NCBI GenBank assembly: GCA_023393125.1
Contig: JAEWMQ010000029.1
Location: 1-62,760 of the forward strand
Direction: 5' to 3'
Origin: Bacillota bacterium
GTDB lineage: Bacteria > Bacillota > Clostridia > Lachnospirales > Cellulosilyticaceae
Length of the DNA stretch: 62,760 nucleotides
In this document: positions 45,312 through 54,481 of the stretch, piece by piece
Layout of the letters: the number at the start of each line of letters is the position of its first letter
Numbering within the stretch: position 1 is the first letter of the stretch
The notes under the pieces: model-generated
What the model was told of the DNA's origin: nothing
Database searches by the model: none
Seen by the model: the letters and a program-made list of their open reading frames with translations, nothing else
Program-made: the position numbers and the translations under genes

Positions 45312-46634
45312 ATGGACTTATTTGATTATATTACTGAAAAAAAAGGTAATGAAGACTCCCCCCTTGCTTCACGTATGAGGCCTACTAAACTTAGTGAAAT
45401 TGTAGGACAGCATCATCTATTAGAAGAGGACAAACTCCTTTATCGTGCCATTAAAGCGGATAAATTGCAGTCACTTATTTTTTATGGTCCACCAGGAACA
45501 GGCAAGACCACTATTGCTAAGGTAATAGCCAATACCACCAAAGCCCACTTTATTATACTCAACGCGACGACAAGTGGTAAGGCGGAGATTATAAAAGCTG
45601 TAGAAGAAGCTAAGTTACAGCGTTCTATGACCAATAAGAAAACCATTATTTTTATTGACGAAATCCATCGTTTTAATAAAGCACAGCAAGATGCACTTTT
45701 ACCTTATACGGAAGATGGGACGCTTGTACTCATTGGTGCGACTACAGAAAATCCTTATTTTGAGGTGAATAGAGCGCTGATTTCTCGTTCTTTGGTTTTT
45801 GAGCTTAAACCATTAGAAAAGGAAGATGTAAAAAAGATTATAAAAGAAGCAGTTTATAATAAAGAAAGAGGCTTAGGTGCTTATAAAGCCGATATAACAG
45901 AAGAAGCATTAGACTATTTAGCAATGCGTACAGCTGGGGATGCTAGAAATGCTTTAAATGCCATTGAACTTGCAGTGATGACTACTACAAGGAATGAAGA
46001 TGGGATGATTCATATTACTACAGAGGTACTAGAAGAATGTGTGCAAAAAAAAGCCCTTCATTATGATAAGAAGGGAGATAACCATTATGATGTGATTTCG
46101 GCATTTATCAAAAGTATGAGAGGAAGTGATCCTCAAGCTACTGCCCACTATTTAGCAAGGATGATTGCAGCAGGAGAAGATCCTAAGTTTATTGCTAGAC
46201 GTATAGTGATTTGTGCTAGTGAAGATGTAGGAAATGCTGATCCACAGGCACTAACTGTAGCGACTCAGGCTATGCTAGCCATAGAAAGAATTGGTATGCC
46301 AGAAGGGCGCATTATTTTGAGTCAAGCTGCTTTATATGTGGCTGCTGCACCTAAAAGTAATGCCAGCTATAAGGCTATAAATGAGGCCTTAAGTGATATT
46401 GAGCATAGAGAAATTGGCACGGTACCAAGTCACTTAAGAGATAGCCACTACAGTGGTGCTAAAGAACTTAATCATGGACAAGGCTATTTATATGCACATG
46501 ATTACCCACATCATTATGTGGAGCAGCAGTATTTACCAGATAGTCTTTTAGGAACTACCTATTACCAACCAACTAAGGAAGGTTATGAAAAAGAAATAAG
46601 TAAGTTAATGGCTGAAAGAAAAGGTTCTATCTAG
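45312..46634 (+). CDS. rarA: RarA/MgsA, replication-associated AAA+ ATPase
   Basis: The 440-residue AAA+ protein acts at stalled forks with clamp-loader-like activity. Walker A GPPGTGKTT (about 59), Walker B IIFIDEIHRF (about 115), sensor region and C-terminal MgsA domain with MRGSDPQATAHYLARM and AHDYPHHYV are visible. It starts after AGAAAGGAG. The 3' end overlaps the convergent flippase gene by 8 bases. Confidence 0.95.
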   Translation: MDLFDYITEKKGNEDSPLASRMRPTKLSEIVGQHHLLEEDKLLYRAIKADKLQSLIFYGPPGTGKTTIAKVIANTTKAHFIILNATTSGKAEIIKAVEEAKLQRSMTNKKTIIFIDEIHRFNKAQQDALLPYTEDGTLVLIGATTENPYFEVNRALISRSLVFELKPLEKEDVKKIIKEAVYNKERGLGAYKADITEEALDYLAMRTAGDARNALNAIELAVMTTTRNEDGMIHITTEVLEECVQKKALHYDKKGDNHYDVISAFIKSMRGSDPQATAHYLARMIAAGEDPKFIARRIVICASEDVGNADPQALTVATQAMLAIERIGMPEGRIILSQAALYVAAAPKSNASYKAINEALSDIEHREIGTVPSHLRDSHYSGAKELNHGQGYLYAHDYPHHYVEQQYLPDSLLGTTYYQPTKEGYEKEISKLMAERKGSI

Positions 46635-48159
46635 AACCTATAAAGCTTTTAACATCTTTCATAGATAAACAACCTGTCATGAACAAAATAAGGATATAAG
46701 AGCCGCCTAATAAGATGACTCCTAAAATCGTACTAATGGATAAAGAAAAAAGTTTAATGAGGTAGAGCTTATGAATGGTAAGTGTAATAAGACTACACAA
46801 TATGCCTGCTAAGCTAGGCCTTATAATCCAGTTGAGCAAATCTACAGGTAAATCAATGTTTTTTAAAACATAAGATAAAAGCATGGAGCAAACAAAACCA
46901 GATTGAATAAGCATAGCAATAACAAAACCGATAATACCACGTCTAGGTACCATTAGTAAAATGAGCCCAATACAAATCAGGGACCCCATCACATTGGTTT
47001 TAAAGGTTTGTTTTTGCATGCCTAAACCATTCATAGCACCGGTGAGAATGTTTTGTAGATAGAGGAAAGGGCAAATAATAGCAAGCCATTTTAAAAGTTG
47101 CCCTACCTCTTTCATGCCATAGCAGGTAAGGGCAATTTCATAGGGCAGGGTTAAAAATAATGCTGTTGCACCAATACCAATTAAAGCAGAAAATTGTATG
47201 GCTTTAGACATTGTACGCTTAAGTAAACTTAGGTTCTTCATAGCAACTGCTTCAGAAATAGCAGGCACTAGTGCTGTAGCTAGGGAAGAGGTAACCATAG
47301 AAGGAAAGAAAAGAAGGGGTAATGCCATACCACTAAATTGACCATATAAGCCTAATGCTGCACTTGAACTTAAACCGTATTGCCCTAGGGTGATAGGAAT
47401 TAATATATTCTCAAAGGATTGAAGTCCAGAAGTTAAGAAACGATTGGCAGTAACAGGAATAGAAAGTGTCATGAGCTTATTAAAAGCATCTCTTTTGGGC
47501 AAAGTAGCAGGTGTAAGAATGATGTGGCGTTTTTTTATGCGAAAAGCAATATAAGACATTACAAATGAGAAGACTTCGCCTGCGCACATACCAATAACAC
47601 CTAAAGCGCATATATAAGTAATTCCCATAGGTACTAGAAGACCAGCTAAAAGATAGATAATGAGCATACGTCCTACTTGTTCCACAATTTGGGCAAGGGC
47701 TGTAATAGACATTTCTTGATGTCCTTGAAAATAGCCACGAAGACAACAAGCTGTGGACATAAAGGGTACACAAGCAGCTAATATACGAAGGGAAAGCTCT
47801 GTAACTGGTTCTTGAATATAATATTGTGCAATAAGCGGTGCAAAGACAAAGAGTAAAGCAGATAAAGTAAGGCTTAGTGGTAGTGAAATAAGAAGAGAAA
47901 CCCTCAAAATACGAATAGCATTACTCTCGGAACCTCTAGAAACTTCAGCTGCAACCATTTTGGCAATGGCCATGGCAATACCAGCAGAAGAAGCTGCCCA
48001 TAAAAGCATATAAATAGGAAATAGAAGTTGATAAAGTCCAATGCCTTCGGCTCCCATTACTTGAGATTGATAAATACGAAAGCCGAAACCAAGTAAACGG
48101 GTAATTAAACTAGCAAGCGTTAATATTAAAGTACCAGCAACTAAAGATTTTTTGCTCAT
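46627..48159 (-). CDS. SpoVB/MurJ-like polysaccharide flippase
   Basis: The 510-residue protein has about 14 membrane helices of the MOP superfamily. N-terminal TLILTLASLITRLLGFGFRIY and GAEGIGLYQLLFPIYMLLW match the SpoVB/YtgP group that transports lipid-linked precursors. Whether lipid II (spore or vegetative) is its substrate cannot be told. Confidence 0.88.
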   Translation of the reverse strand: MSKKSLVAGTLILTLASLITRLLGFGFRIYQSQVMGAEGIGLYQLLFPIYMLLWAASSAGIAMAIAKMVAAEVSRGSESNAIRILRVSLLISLPLSLTLSALLFVFAPLIAQYYIQEPVTELSLRILAACVPFMSTACCLRGYFQGHQEMSITALAQIVEQVGRMLIIYLLAGLLVPMGITYICALGVIGMCAGEVFSFVMSYIAFRIKKRHIILTPATLPKRDAFNKLMTLSIPVTANRFLTSGLQSFENILIPITLGQYGLSSSAALGLYGQFSGMALPLLFFPSMVTSSLATALVPAISEAVAMKNLSLLKRTMSKAIQFSALIGIGATALFLTLPYEIALTCYGMKEVGQLLKWLAIICPFLYLQNILTGAMNGLGMQKQTFKTNVMGSLICIGLILLMVPRRGIIGFVIAMLIQSGFVCSMLLSYVLKNIDLPVDLLNWIIRPSLAGILCSLITLTIHKLYLIKLFSLSISTILGVILLGGSYILILFMTGCLSMKDVKSFIGSR

Positions 48160-48366
48160 AAGCTCTCCTTTCTAAGTTCTCCCCTAATTTGTGTACTTAA
48201 GGAGAGAGGCAGTAAAATGATAACTAGTACAATTTATGAGACAAGACCCTAAAATATGTAGATAATCTGAAAAAACAGACGAACAATTTAAGTTGAGGAA
48301 GTAGGCAGAATTAGATATAATAAGATGAGTGAATAGGGGACTTAACGTGGAGGTGAGTGATTACTT

Positions 48367-49149
48367 ATGGAAATGCAGAATTGGAAACGCGTCCTACTAC
48401 CTTATAACCAAGCGGTAGATGAGCTTAAAGTAAAATTTAAAAGTATTCGAAAAGAGTTTATAGCATTAGATGAATACTCTCCTATAGAATTTGTAACAGG
48501 TCGCGTTAAAAAAATTTCAAGTATATTAGAGAAAGCAGAAAAGAAAAATATTCCTCTCGAGGAAATAGAAGAAAAGATAGAGGATATTGCTGGCATTCGT
48601 ATTATGTGTCAGTTCGTAGAGGATATTTATAAGGTTATTGATATTATTAAAGCAAGAGACCGTAAGGATTTAGTGGTAGTAGAAGAAAGAGATTATATCA
48701 CCAATACTAAATCCAGTGGATATAGAAGTTATCATATGATTATTAAATATCCCGTCCAAACAGGACATGGAGAAAAATGGATTTTTGCGGAAATTCAAAT
48801 TCGTACGTTAGCCATGAATTTCTGGGCAACCATTGAACACTCCTTGCGTTATAAATATAAACAAAATATGCCAAAGAATATTCAAGAGAGACTTAACAAA
48901 GCAGCAGAAGCCGCTTTTTTACTGGATCAAGAAATGGCAGAAATACGTGAAGAAGTACTTAAATGTCAAGAATCCTTCCAAGAAGAGTCTAATCTCATAG
49001 GGGATATTTTTAGTACTATTCAGTCGTTAGGGACCAAGAAGAATAAAAAAGATATGAATGAAATTTATGAGCTATTTTGGACTTTATGGGAAGAAGGAGA
49101 TATGTGTAAACTTAAAGAGTTTAGTGAAAGTCTAGCTCATACTAACTAA
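48367..49149 (+). CDS. RelQ/YjbM-type small (p)ppGpp synthetase
   Basis: The 260-residue protein has the synthetase domain only: RVKKISSILEKA near 46, DIAGIRIMCQF near 74 (with Asp), KSSGYRSYHMIIKYP near 118 and EIQIRTLAMNFWATIEH near 141. The C-terminal ~60 residues are helical. It makes pppGpp/ppGpp under stress. AGGTGAG lies upstream. metA follows 28 bases later. Confidence 0.92.
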   Translation: MEMQNWKRVLLPYNQAVDELKVKFKSIRKEFIALDEYSPIEFVTGRVKKISSILEKAEKKNIPLEEIEEKIEDIAGIRIMCQFVEDIYKVIDIIKARDRKDLVVVEERDYITNTKSSGYRSYHMIIKYPVQTGHGEKWIFAEIQIRTLAMNFWATIEHSLRYKYKQNMPKNIQERLNKAAEAAFLLDQEMAEIREEVLKCQESFQEESNLIGDIFSTIQSLGTKKNKKDMNEIYELFWTLWEEGDMCKLKEFSESLAHTN

Positions 49150-49177
49150 AAAGTCCAAATGGGGAGGAGCGGTTAAA

Positions 49178-50089
49178 TTGCCAATAAAAGTACCGAACAC
49201 ACTACCAGCCAAGGAAGTGTTAGAAAAAGAGGATATATTTGTAATGGATGAGACGAGAGCAAGTGCCCAAGACATCAGGGAACTCAAAATTGCTATACTA
49301 AATCTCATGCCAACTAAACAAGAAACAGAGGTACAGCTTTTAAGATTATTAAGTAATTCACCCTTGCAAATAGATATTACTTTGGTAAGGCCCATGTCTC
49401 ATGCAAGTAAGAATACACCTAGTGAGTACTTAGAAACCTTTTATAAAACATTTGAAGAGATTAAAAACTCTAATTATGATGGAATGATTATTACAGGAGC
49501 ACCAGTAGAACAAATGGCCTTTGAAGAAGTTAATTATTGGGGTGAGCTGGTAGAAATCATGGAGTGGAGTAAAAAGCATGTTACTTCTACTTTCCATATC
49601 TGTTGGGGAGCTCAAGCAGGACTTTACTATCACTATGGCATTTCTAAATATGCCTTAGATGAAAAGGTGTTTGGTATATTTGAACATACTCAGGTAGAAG
49701 ATGAAAAATTGCTTCAAGGTCTAGATGATTATGTGTATATTCCACATTCTAGACATAGTGAAGTAAGATTAGAGGACATTTCTAAATGTGAAGCACTTAA
49801 GTTATTACTTTATTCAGAAGAGGCAGGGGTAGGTGTTGTCACTTCTAAGGATGGGAAGCATGTTTTTATCACTGGACATGCAGAGTATGACCCACTTACT
49901 TTAGAACAAGAATATAAGAGAGACTTAAATAAAAATCTTCCGATTGAAATGCCAAAACATTATTATAAAGAAGATCAAATGGAAAAAGGCGTAGTAGTAC
50001 GTTGGCGATCACATGCTTACACCTTGTTTTCAAATTGGCTTAACTACTATGTATATCAAGTAACCCCATTTAATTTGGATGAGATGTGA
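49178..50089 (+). CDS. metA: MetA-type homoserine O-acyltransferase
   Basis: The 303-residue enzyme acylates homoserine for methionine synthesis. It starts with TTG after GGGGAGG and begins PIKVPNTLPA as in homologues. FHICWGAQAGLYYHYG near 142 holds the nucleophile Cys, with His in VFITGHAEYDPLTLE near 235. Succinyl or acetyl use depends on one residue I cannot settle; firmicute MetA often uses acetyl-CoA. Confidence 0.95.
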   Translation: MPIKVPNTLPAKEVLEKEDIFVMDETRASAQDIRELKIAILNLMPTKQETEVQLLRLLSNSPLQIDITLVRPMSHASKNTPSEYLETFYKTFEEIKNSNYDGMIITGAPVEQMAFEEVNYWGELVEIMEWSKKHVTSTFHICWGAQAGLYYHYGISKYALDEKVFGIFEHTQVEDEKLLQGLDDYVYIPHSRHSEVRLEDISKCEALKLLLYSEEAGVGVVTSKDGKHVFITGHAEYDPLTLEQEYKRDLNKNLPIEMPKHYYKEDQMEKGVVVRWRSHAYTLFSNWLNYYVYQVTPFNLDEM

Positions 50090-50120
50090 TAGGGTCAAAT
50101 TTTTAACTGAATAAATAGAT

Positions 50121-50153
50121 AGAGTCTAGAACGTTGTTTCTAGGCTTTTTTTG
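50121..50153 (+). terminator. Terminator after metA
   Basis: AGTCTAGAA and TTCTAGGC form the stem with loop ACGTTGTT, then TTTTTTT. Confidence 0.85.
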
Positions 50154-50284
50154 TTCTAAAAATAGATAAGCATTCAACTGTAATTGATTGGGGATATTTT
50201 AATTAGTTTAAAATATTTTGAAAGTTGACATTATTCTTTTTGTAACTTAAAATTTATTCATATAATACAAAAGGGGAGATAAAT

Positions 50285-51016
50285 ATGAAGAAAAAGATGC
50301 TTTGGATAGTAATTATTAGTTTAGGTGCAAGCTTTAGTTTGGGAGCTGCAACAGGTGTTAAGATTACAGCTGAATTAAAACAACAAAATATCGTTCAAGC
50401 TGGAAAAACTATGAGTAAAGAAGTGGTGACCTATAAAGGAACTACATATGTACCGCTCAGAGAGTTTGCTAACTTAGTAGGTGTAAATATTAATTATAAA
50501 GAGGGAAATATATATTTAGGGGATGATATAAATACACCATCTATAGTTTCTTATAACTATAATAATCCAGCACCTATAGGCACTTCTCAAATAGGGTATT
50601 CTAGCCATTATAAAACTGGTAAGTATACTGCTGAAATAAAAATAACAGAAGTCATCAGAGGAAATGAGGCTTTAGAGATTTTAAAAGCTAACAATAAGTA
50701 TGGCACACTTATAGGTGATAATGAAGAATATCTAATAGCTAAAATTTCTGCTAAAATACTTACTATGGAAAAAGATGGAGCAATACTATTTGATACAAAT
50801 AATTTTGTGGCATATAGTGGAAATAATACATCTTATACAATGGCACCTATTTATAGAATTCCAAATCAACTTTCAGCAACATTGACAAAGAATGGAACTA
50901 CTGAAGGTTATGTTTATCTTGAGGTTAAAAAAGATGATAAGCATCCTAAAGTAGGTTTATGGACGAGTGATTCAAATACTATTACAAAGGGTATTTGGTT
51001 TTCGTTAGCAAAATAA
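50285..51016 (+). CDS. Secreted stalk-domain protein
   Basis: The 243-residue protein has a signal peptide (about 1-22), a copper-amine-oxidase-like stalk domain (about 28-80: YVPLREFANLVGVNINY), and an exported beta-rich domain of unknown role. It is the third stalk-type sequence in the window. AAGGGGAG precedes the ATG. Confidence 0.75.
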   Translation: MKKKMLWIVIISLGASFSLGAATGVKITAELKQQNIVQAGKTMSKEVVTYKGTTYVPLREFANLVGVNINYKEGNIYLGDDINTPSIVSYNYNNPAPIGTSQIGYSSHYKTGKYTAEIKITEVIRGNEALEILKANNKYGTLIGDNEEYLIAKISAKILTMEKDGAILFDTNNFVAYSGNNTSYTMAPIYRIPNQLSATLTKNGTTEGYVYLEVKKDDKHPKVGLWTSDSNTITKGIWFSLAK

Positions 51017-51049
51017 AAGAGTAGGCTACTATAATATTAAGGAACAAAG

Positions 51050-51388
51050 GTGAAAAAAATATGCAGTAAATGTGGCAAGACAATCGAATATAACAAAATG
51101 TATACTGGCAGGACAAGTACTTTATATAACAGAACCACTTCACATGAGAAACCTATATTTTACTCATCATATGCTTGGCAGAAATTAAGGAACAGAAAAG
51201 TTAAAGAACATCCTTATTGTGAGAGATGTTGGAGTAAGTGGAAGATCATCACTATAGAGAATTTACAAGGTCACCATATAAGGTCATTTAAAGATTATCC
51301 TGAGTTGAGATTAGATGAGGATAATGTGGCTGTATTGTGTAGAGTGTGCAATCTGCAGGTTGGTGATAGTAGTGTGGTGGATTGGTAA
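51050..51388 (+). CDS. Small HNH endonuclease
   Basis: The 112-residue protein has Zn-type Cys pairs (CSKC at 5-8, CERC at 57-60, CRVC at 97-100) and an HNH core: H75-H76 and N92 are in place. The position of the last His is Asn101, so catalysis is not assured. GTG start at 51050; AGG lies immediately upstream. The 3' end (last 69 bases) is duplicated four times downstream, each copy before another gene. It resembles phage or free-standing homing HNH nucleases. Confidence 0.8.
   Translation: MKKICSKCGKTIEYNKMYTGRTSTLYNRTTSHEKPIFYSSYAWQKLRNRKVKEHPYCERCWSKWKIITIENLQGHHIRSFKDYPELRLDEDNVAVLCRVCNLQVGDSSVVDW
51320..51388 (+). repeat. HNH 3' tail, reference copy inside the gene
   Basis: Codes D91-N-V-A-V-L-C-R-V-C-N-L-Q-V-G-D-S-S-V-V-D-W then stop. 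It directly precedes the ribosome site of the gene at 51411. Confidence 0.8.
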
Positions 51389-51410
51389 ATCAGAAGTTGG
51401 AGGATTTTGA

Positions 51411-51797
51411 ATGAAGAGGAAAGTTACTATATCTCTTACAGTGATTACTGCATTAGTAGTAATTTATTTGGTCATTAGTAGTTTTATCCAGAGGACAGAT
51501 GTATTTTTGGGAGAGTATACAGTGGCAGATAATGGAACCCAAATAGACATGGAAGTCGGAGTTGCTAGTTCAATGGGATACATTGGAAGATATTCGATAA
51601 AGCAAGATAGGAACTGTTTGTATTTGACTTTCTATTCAGCAAATAGAGGGAGAAACACTCCTTCTGGTGGAAATATGATTACAATAAATCTTTTGCCAGA
51701 ATGTGATGCAATTTACTTTAATCGATCTGGAGGAAAGTTTCAAATGATGCTACAGAAAAATAGAGAAACAAATGAGTGGGAGCGAGTTTTACATTAG
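51411..51797 (+). CDS. Membrane-anchored hypothetical protein
   Basis: A 128-residue protein with an N-terminal membrane span (about 6-25) and an exported beta-rich domain (FLGEYTVADNGTQIDMEV). The region from HNH stop to ATG is only 22 bases and holds TTGGAGG, so it is co-transcribed with the HNH gene. Family unknown. Confidence 0.6.
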   Translation: MKRKVTISLTVITALVVIYLVISSFIQRTDVFLGEYTVADNGTQIDMEVGVASSMGYIGRYSIKQDRNCLYLTFYSANRGRNTPSGGNMITINLLPECDAIYFNRSGGKFQMMLQKNRETNEWERVLH

Positions 51798-51838
51798 TAA
51801 ATTTCAATTCATTAGTTTCGCAGTTAATAAGATGAATT

Positions 51839-51907
51839 GATAATTTAGCTGTGTTTTGTAGGCTGTGTAACTTGCAAATTAGTAATAAGAATTTAAAAGA
51901 CTGGTAA
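51839..51907 (+). repeat. Detached HNH tail, copy 1
   Basis: Translates in the HNH frame as DNLAVFCRLCNLQISNKNLKDW-stop: same length (69 bases), Cys-Cys pair and final D-W kept, but the most diverged copy. The 51937 gene starts 29 bases later. Confidence 0.75.
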
Positions 51908-51936
51908 GGGGTTTTATTAAAGAAAAGGGGATATAT

Positions 51937-52104
51937 ATGGATAAGGCGGGACGCATAATATTTTATGATAATTCACTTATTTGGGATTTAGTATTTCAAG
52001 GAATTAGTACAGTTGTTCTGATAGTGTTAGTTGTTTTTGCTATTAGGTTATGCATATTAGGAATTAAGGCATTGAATATATATATAAAGAAGAATAATGA
52101 GTAA
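51937..52104 (+). CDS. Small membrane protein, 55 residues
   Basis: ATG after AAAGGGG opens a 55-codon frame with one hydrophobic span (about 24-42) and the tail IKALNIYIKKNNE, close to the tail of the minus-strand protein at 31576. It is the gene attached to HNH tail copy 1. Confidence 0.65.
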   Translation: MDKAGRIIFYDNSLIWDLVFQGISTVVLIVLVVFAIRLCILGIKALNIYIKKNNE

Positions 52105-52112
52105 CCATTAGT

Positions 52113-52151
52113 AACTTGCAGATTGGTGATAGTAGTGTGAGGGATTGGTAA
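52113..52151 (+). repeat. Detached HNH tail, copy 2 (short)
   Basis: Only the last 13 codons remain: NLQIGDSSVRDW-stop. It is followed by AATTAGA, then TGGAGGAG, then the peptidase E gene. Confidence 0.75.
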
Positions 52152-52178
52152 ATTAGAATTTATGGAGGAGATTATTGT

Positions 52179-52736
52179 ATGAATGTATTACTTACATCTT
52201 GTGGATTGGAAACAGAAACAATTGAAAAAGTATTTAAAGATATGTTGCCAAAAGCACCATCAGAGATTAGCGCAATGTTTGTTCCCACAGCGGCTAATTC
52301 ACCAGATGCTGTTGATGTACTGCCAAAGTGTTTAAATGACTTACTCAAATGTGCCATTAAGCGTGAAAATATATTTGTTTATGATTTACACGATACAATA
52401 GAAACTAATCTCAATGATAAATATGATGTGATATATTTATGTGGAGGAAGTCCAGAGTATCTGTTAAGGAGAATAAACGAACAGGGTTTTAATAATAAGC
52501 TTCAGAGTTTTATAAATTGTGGTGGTATTGTAATTGGGGTAAGTGCAGGTAGTATGATATTTGCTAACCATATGCCGGATAATTTAGGTTTGTTAAAATG
52601 CGCCTTAGATGTTCATTGCAGTGATGAAACTTGTGATAAAGCAGGAGAATATAAAAAAGATAGACAAGGGCGAATAAAATTAGGTAATACCCAAGCAATT
52701 ATTTTTAAAGATGATAATTTTATTATTATTGAATGA
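52179..52736 (+). CDS. Peptidase E-like (S51) / class I GAT-like protein
   Basis: The 185-residue protein has CGGSPEYLLRR near 88 and the nucleophile elbow GVSAGSM near 119, typical of peptidase E (S51), which cleaves Asp-X dipeptides; the serine sits in the elbow. It stands behind HNH tail copy 2, with TGGAGGAG before the ATG. Confidence 0.85.
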   Translation: MNVLLTSCGLETETIEKVFKDMLPKAPSEISAMFVPTAANSPDAVDVLPKCLNDLLKCAIKRENIFVYDLHDTIETNLNDKYDVIYLCGGSPEYLLRRINEQGFNNKLQSFINCGGIVIGVSAGSMIFANHMPDNLGLLKCALDVHCSDETCDKAGEYKKDRQGRIKLGNTQAIIFKDDNFIIIE

Positions 52737-52738
52737 TG

Positions 52739-52857
52739 TACAAATTCCAGTTTATCTATTAGCCTATTAGCTGAAACTTATCTAGCTGGATAATGTAGCT
52801 GTACTTTGTAGGGTATGTAATTTGCAGATTGGAGATAGTAGTGTGGTGGATTGGTAA
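52739..52857 (+). repeat. Detached HNH tail, copy 3, with decayed upstream part
   Basis: 52789-52857 codes DNVAVLCRVCNLQIGDSSVVDW-stop, nearly the reference. Upstream, ACAAATTCCAGTTTATC and CTATTAGCTGAAACTTATCT are shared with copy 4 and recall decayed HNH codons with in-frame stops. Confidence 0.8.
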
Positions 52858-52882
52858 ATTAGACTTTGTGGAGGAGAGTATT

Positions 52883-53416
52883 ATGAGAAATAAAGTTGTA
52901 ATTGCAGAAACAGACCGACTGATTTTAAGAAGATACATAGAAGATGATTTGGAAGATTTATATGATTATTTATCGGATCCAAAGGTTGTAGTATTTGAAC
53001 CTTTTAAGCCTATGACGCTGGAAGAAGTAAAAGGCAACCTAGAGTGGAGAATCTCAACGGATGAAATGATAGCAGTTGAATTAAAATGTAGTAAAAAAAT
53101 GATTGGAAATATCTACTTAAGGAAAAAAGATTTTGAATCACTTGAGATTGGATATGTATTTAATCAGGAGTATTGGGGTAAAGGATATGCAGAGGAAAGT
53201 TGCAGAGTGTTGATAGAACAATCATTTTCTAGGGGTATACATAGAATTTTTGCAGAATGTGACCCACAAAATCCAAACTCATGGAAGCTATTGGAAAAGC
53301 TAGAGTTTGAGAGAGAGGCATATTTAAAACAGAATATATATTTTTGGAAAGATGTAGATGGCAAGCCGATTTGGAAAGACACTTATATCTATGCTAAGTT
53401 GAATGTGAATGGATAG
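52883..53416 (+). CDS. GNAT N-acetyltransferase, RimJ/RimL-like
   Basis: The 177-residue protein starts with TDRLILRRYIEDD, has YVFNQEYWGKGYAEESCRVLI (acetyl-CoA loop G-x-G-Y-A) near 91 and ECDPQNPNSWKLLEKLEF near 118, fitting RimJ/L or antibiotic-modifying GNATs. ATG at 52883 follows GGAGGAG after HNH tail copy 3. A longer in-frame start at 52829 lies within the tail and is rejected. Confidence 0.85.
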   Translation: MRNKVVIAETDRLILRRYIEDDLEDLYDYLSDPKVVVFEPFKPMTLEEVKGNLEWRISTDEMIAVELKCSKKMIGNIYLRKKDFESLEIGYVFNQEYWGKGYAEESCRVLIEQSFSRGIHRIFAECDPQNPNSWKLLEKLEFEREAYLKQNIYFWKDVDGKPIWKDTYIYAKLNVNG

Positions 53417-53534
53417 ATAAATTTCAGTTTATCTAGTATCCTATTAGCTGAAACTTATCTAGTTGGATAATGTGGCTGTATTGTGTAGAGTGTATAACTT
53501 GCAGATGGGAGATAGTAGTGTGGTGGAGTGGTAG
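53413..53534 (+). repeat. Detached HNH tail, copy 4, with decayed upstream part
   Basis: 53466-53534 codes DNVAVLCRVYNLQMGDSSVVEW-stop (TAG). The stop overlaps TAGGAGG, the ribosome site of the methyltransferase gene, so gene and tail are directly joined. Confidence 0.8.
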
Positions 53535-53548
53535 GAGGTGCATTCTAT

Positions 53549-54481
53549 ATGGATTATGAAAATTATATGGAACTATATGAGGCAATATATTTTTTTAATA
53601 GAATAGATTGTTGTATTGATAGTAGACTACCAAAACGATTAATTGAAGATAAAATGAAAAAATTGGGATTAAATGAAAGCATATATAAAGCAATTATTAG
53701 AATATTGATGGTGAACAATTTACTTGATTATGATGGAAGATCTTTTGTGTTAACTAATGAAAATAAGGCAAAGTACTTGCATATTCTTGATAACATAATT
53801 AGTAAAAATCAAGATAACCATTATTCAGCATTATTTAACAAAGGAATTAATGAATCCCAGTTTTTTTTCGATAGTATTAATGATGCAGAGTATGAGATTT
53901 ATTCAAGATACAATTATCATATAACATTCAAAGTAGGAAAAGAAGTGGCCAAGCATGTAAATTTGGTTAATATGAAAGTACTAGAATTGGGTGGAAACAG
54001 TGGTGGTTTAGGAACGGCTCTTTTATTAATGAACAAAGGCTGTTTTTATAAAATTGTTGATACTAAAATCCCTTGTATGGTAGGAAATGAATTTAAGAAA
54101 TTAAACAATGTTGACATTACATTTGTAGAAGATAATATTTTTGAATTAATGTCGACAAGTGCATTATATGATTATATTATACTAATGAATTTGCTTCATG
54201 ATTTTGATGATAGAAGATGTTTGGATATTTTATGCAATTGCATGAATTATTCTGATGGTAATACAAGGATTTTGGTAATTGAGGATATCTTGAGAGATGA
54301 ATTTGAACCCAAAGAGGTAGTTATGCATGGCTTGAGGTTATCTGTTGAATGTAGAGGTGGTAAACAACGAACTATAAGAGAATTCGTAGATTTATTTTCA
54401 AATATAAACTACAAACTTGAAAAAATGATACAACTAGATACCATTCATGCGATGCTGGTTATGGGGTTTTGTGATAATTGA
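53549..54481 (+). CDS. SAM-dependent methyltransferase, O-methyltransferase-like
   Basis: The 310-residue protein has an N-terminal winged-helix-like dimerisation part (about 1-75) and a Rossmann methyltransferase (VLELGGNSGGLGTALL near 146, ILMNLLHDFDDRRC near 210, LVIEDILRD near 244), as in O-methyltransferase family 2. Substrate unknown. ATG at 53549 follows TAGGAGG. It stands behind HNH tail copy 4. Confidence 0.82.
   Translation: MDYENYMELYEAIYFFNRIDCCIDSRLPKRLIEDKMKKLGLNESIYKAIIRILMVNNLLDYDGRSFVLTNENKAKYLHILDNIISKNQDNHYSALFNKGINESQFFFDSINDAEYEIYSRYNYHITFKVGKEVAKHVNLVNMKVLELGGNSGGLGTALLLMNKGCFYKIVDTKIPCMVGNEFKKLNNVDITFVEDNIFELMSTSALYDYIILMNLLHDFDDRRCLDILCNCMNYSDGNTRILVIEDILRDEFEPKEVVMHGLRLSVECRGGKQRTIREFVDLFSNINYKLEKMIQLDTIHAMLVMGFCDN

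Noticed and set aside
51839..53534. Integron attC-like sites
   Set aside because: The repeats between genes are coding-frame HNH tails, without the R'/L' core sites or stem-loop of attC, and no integron integrase is seen.
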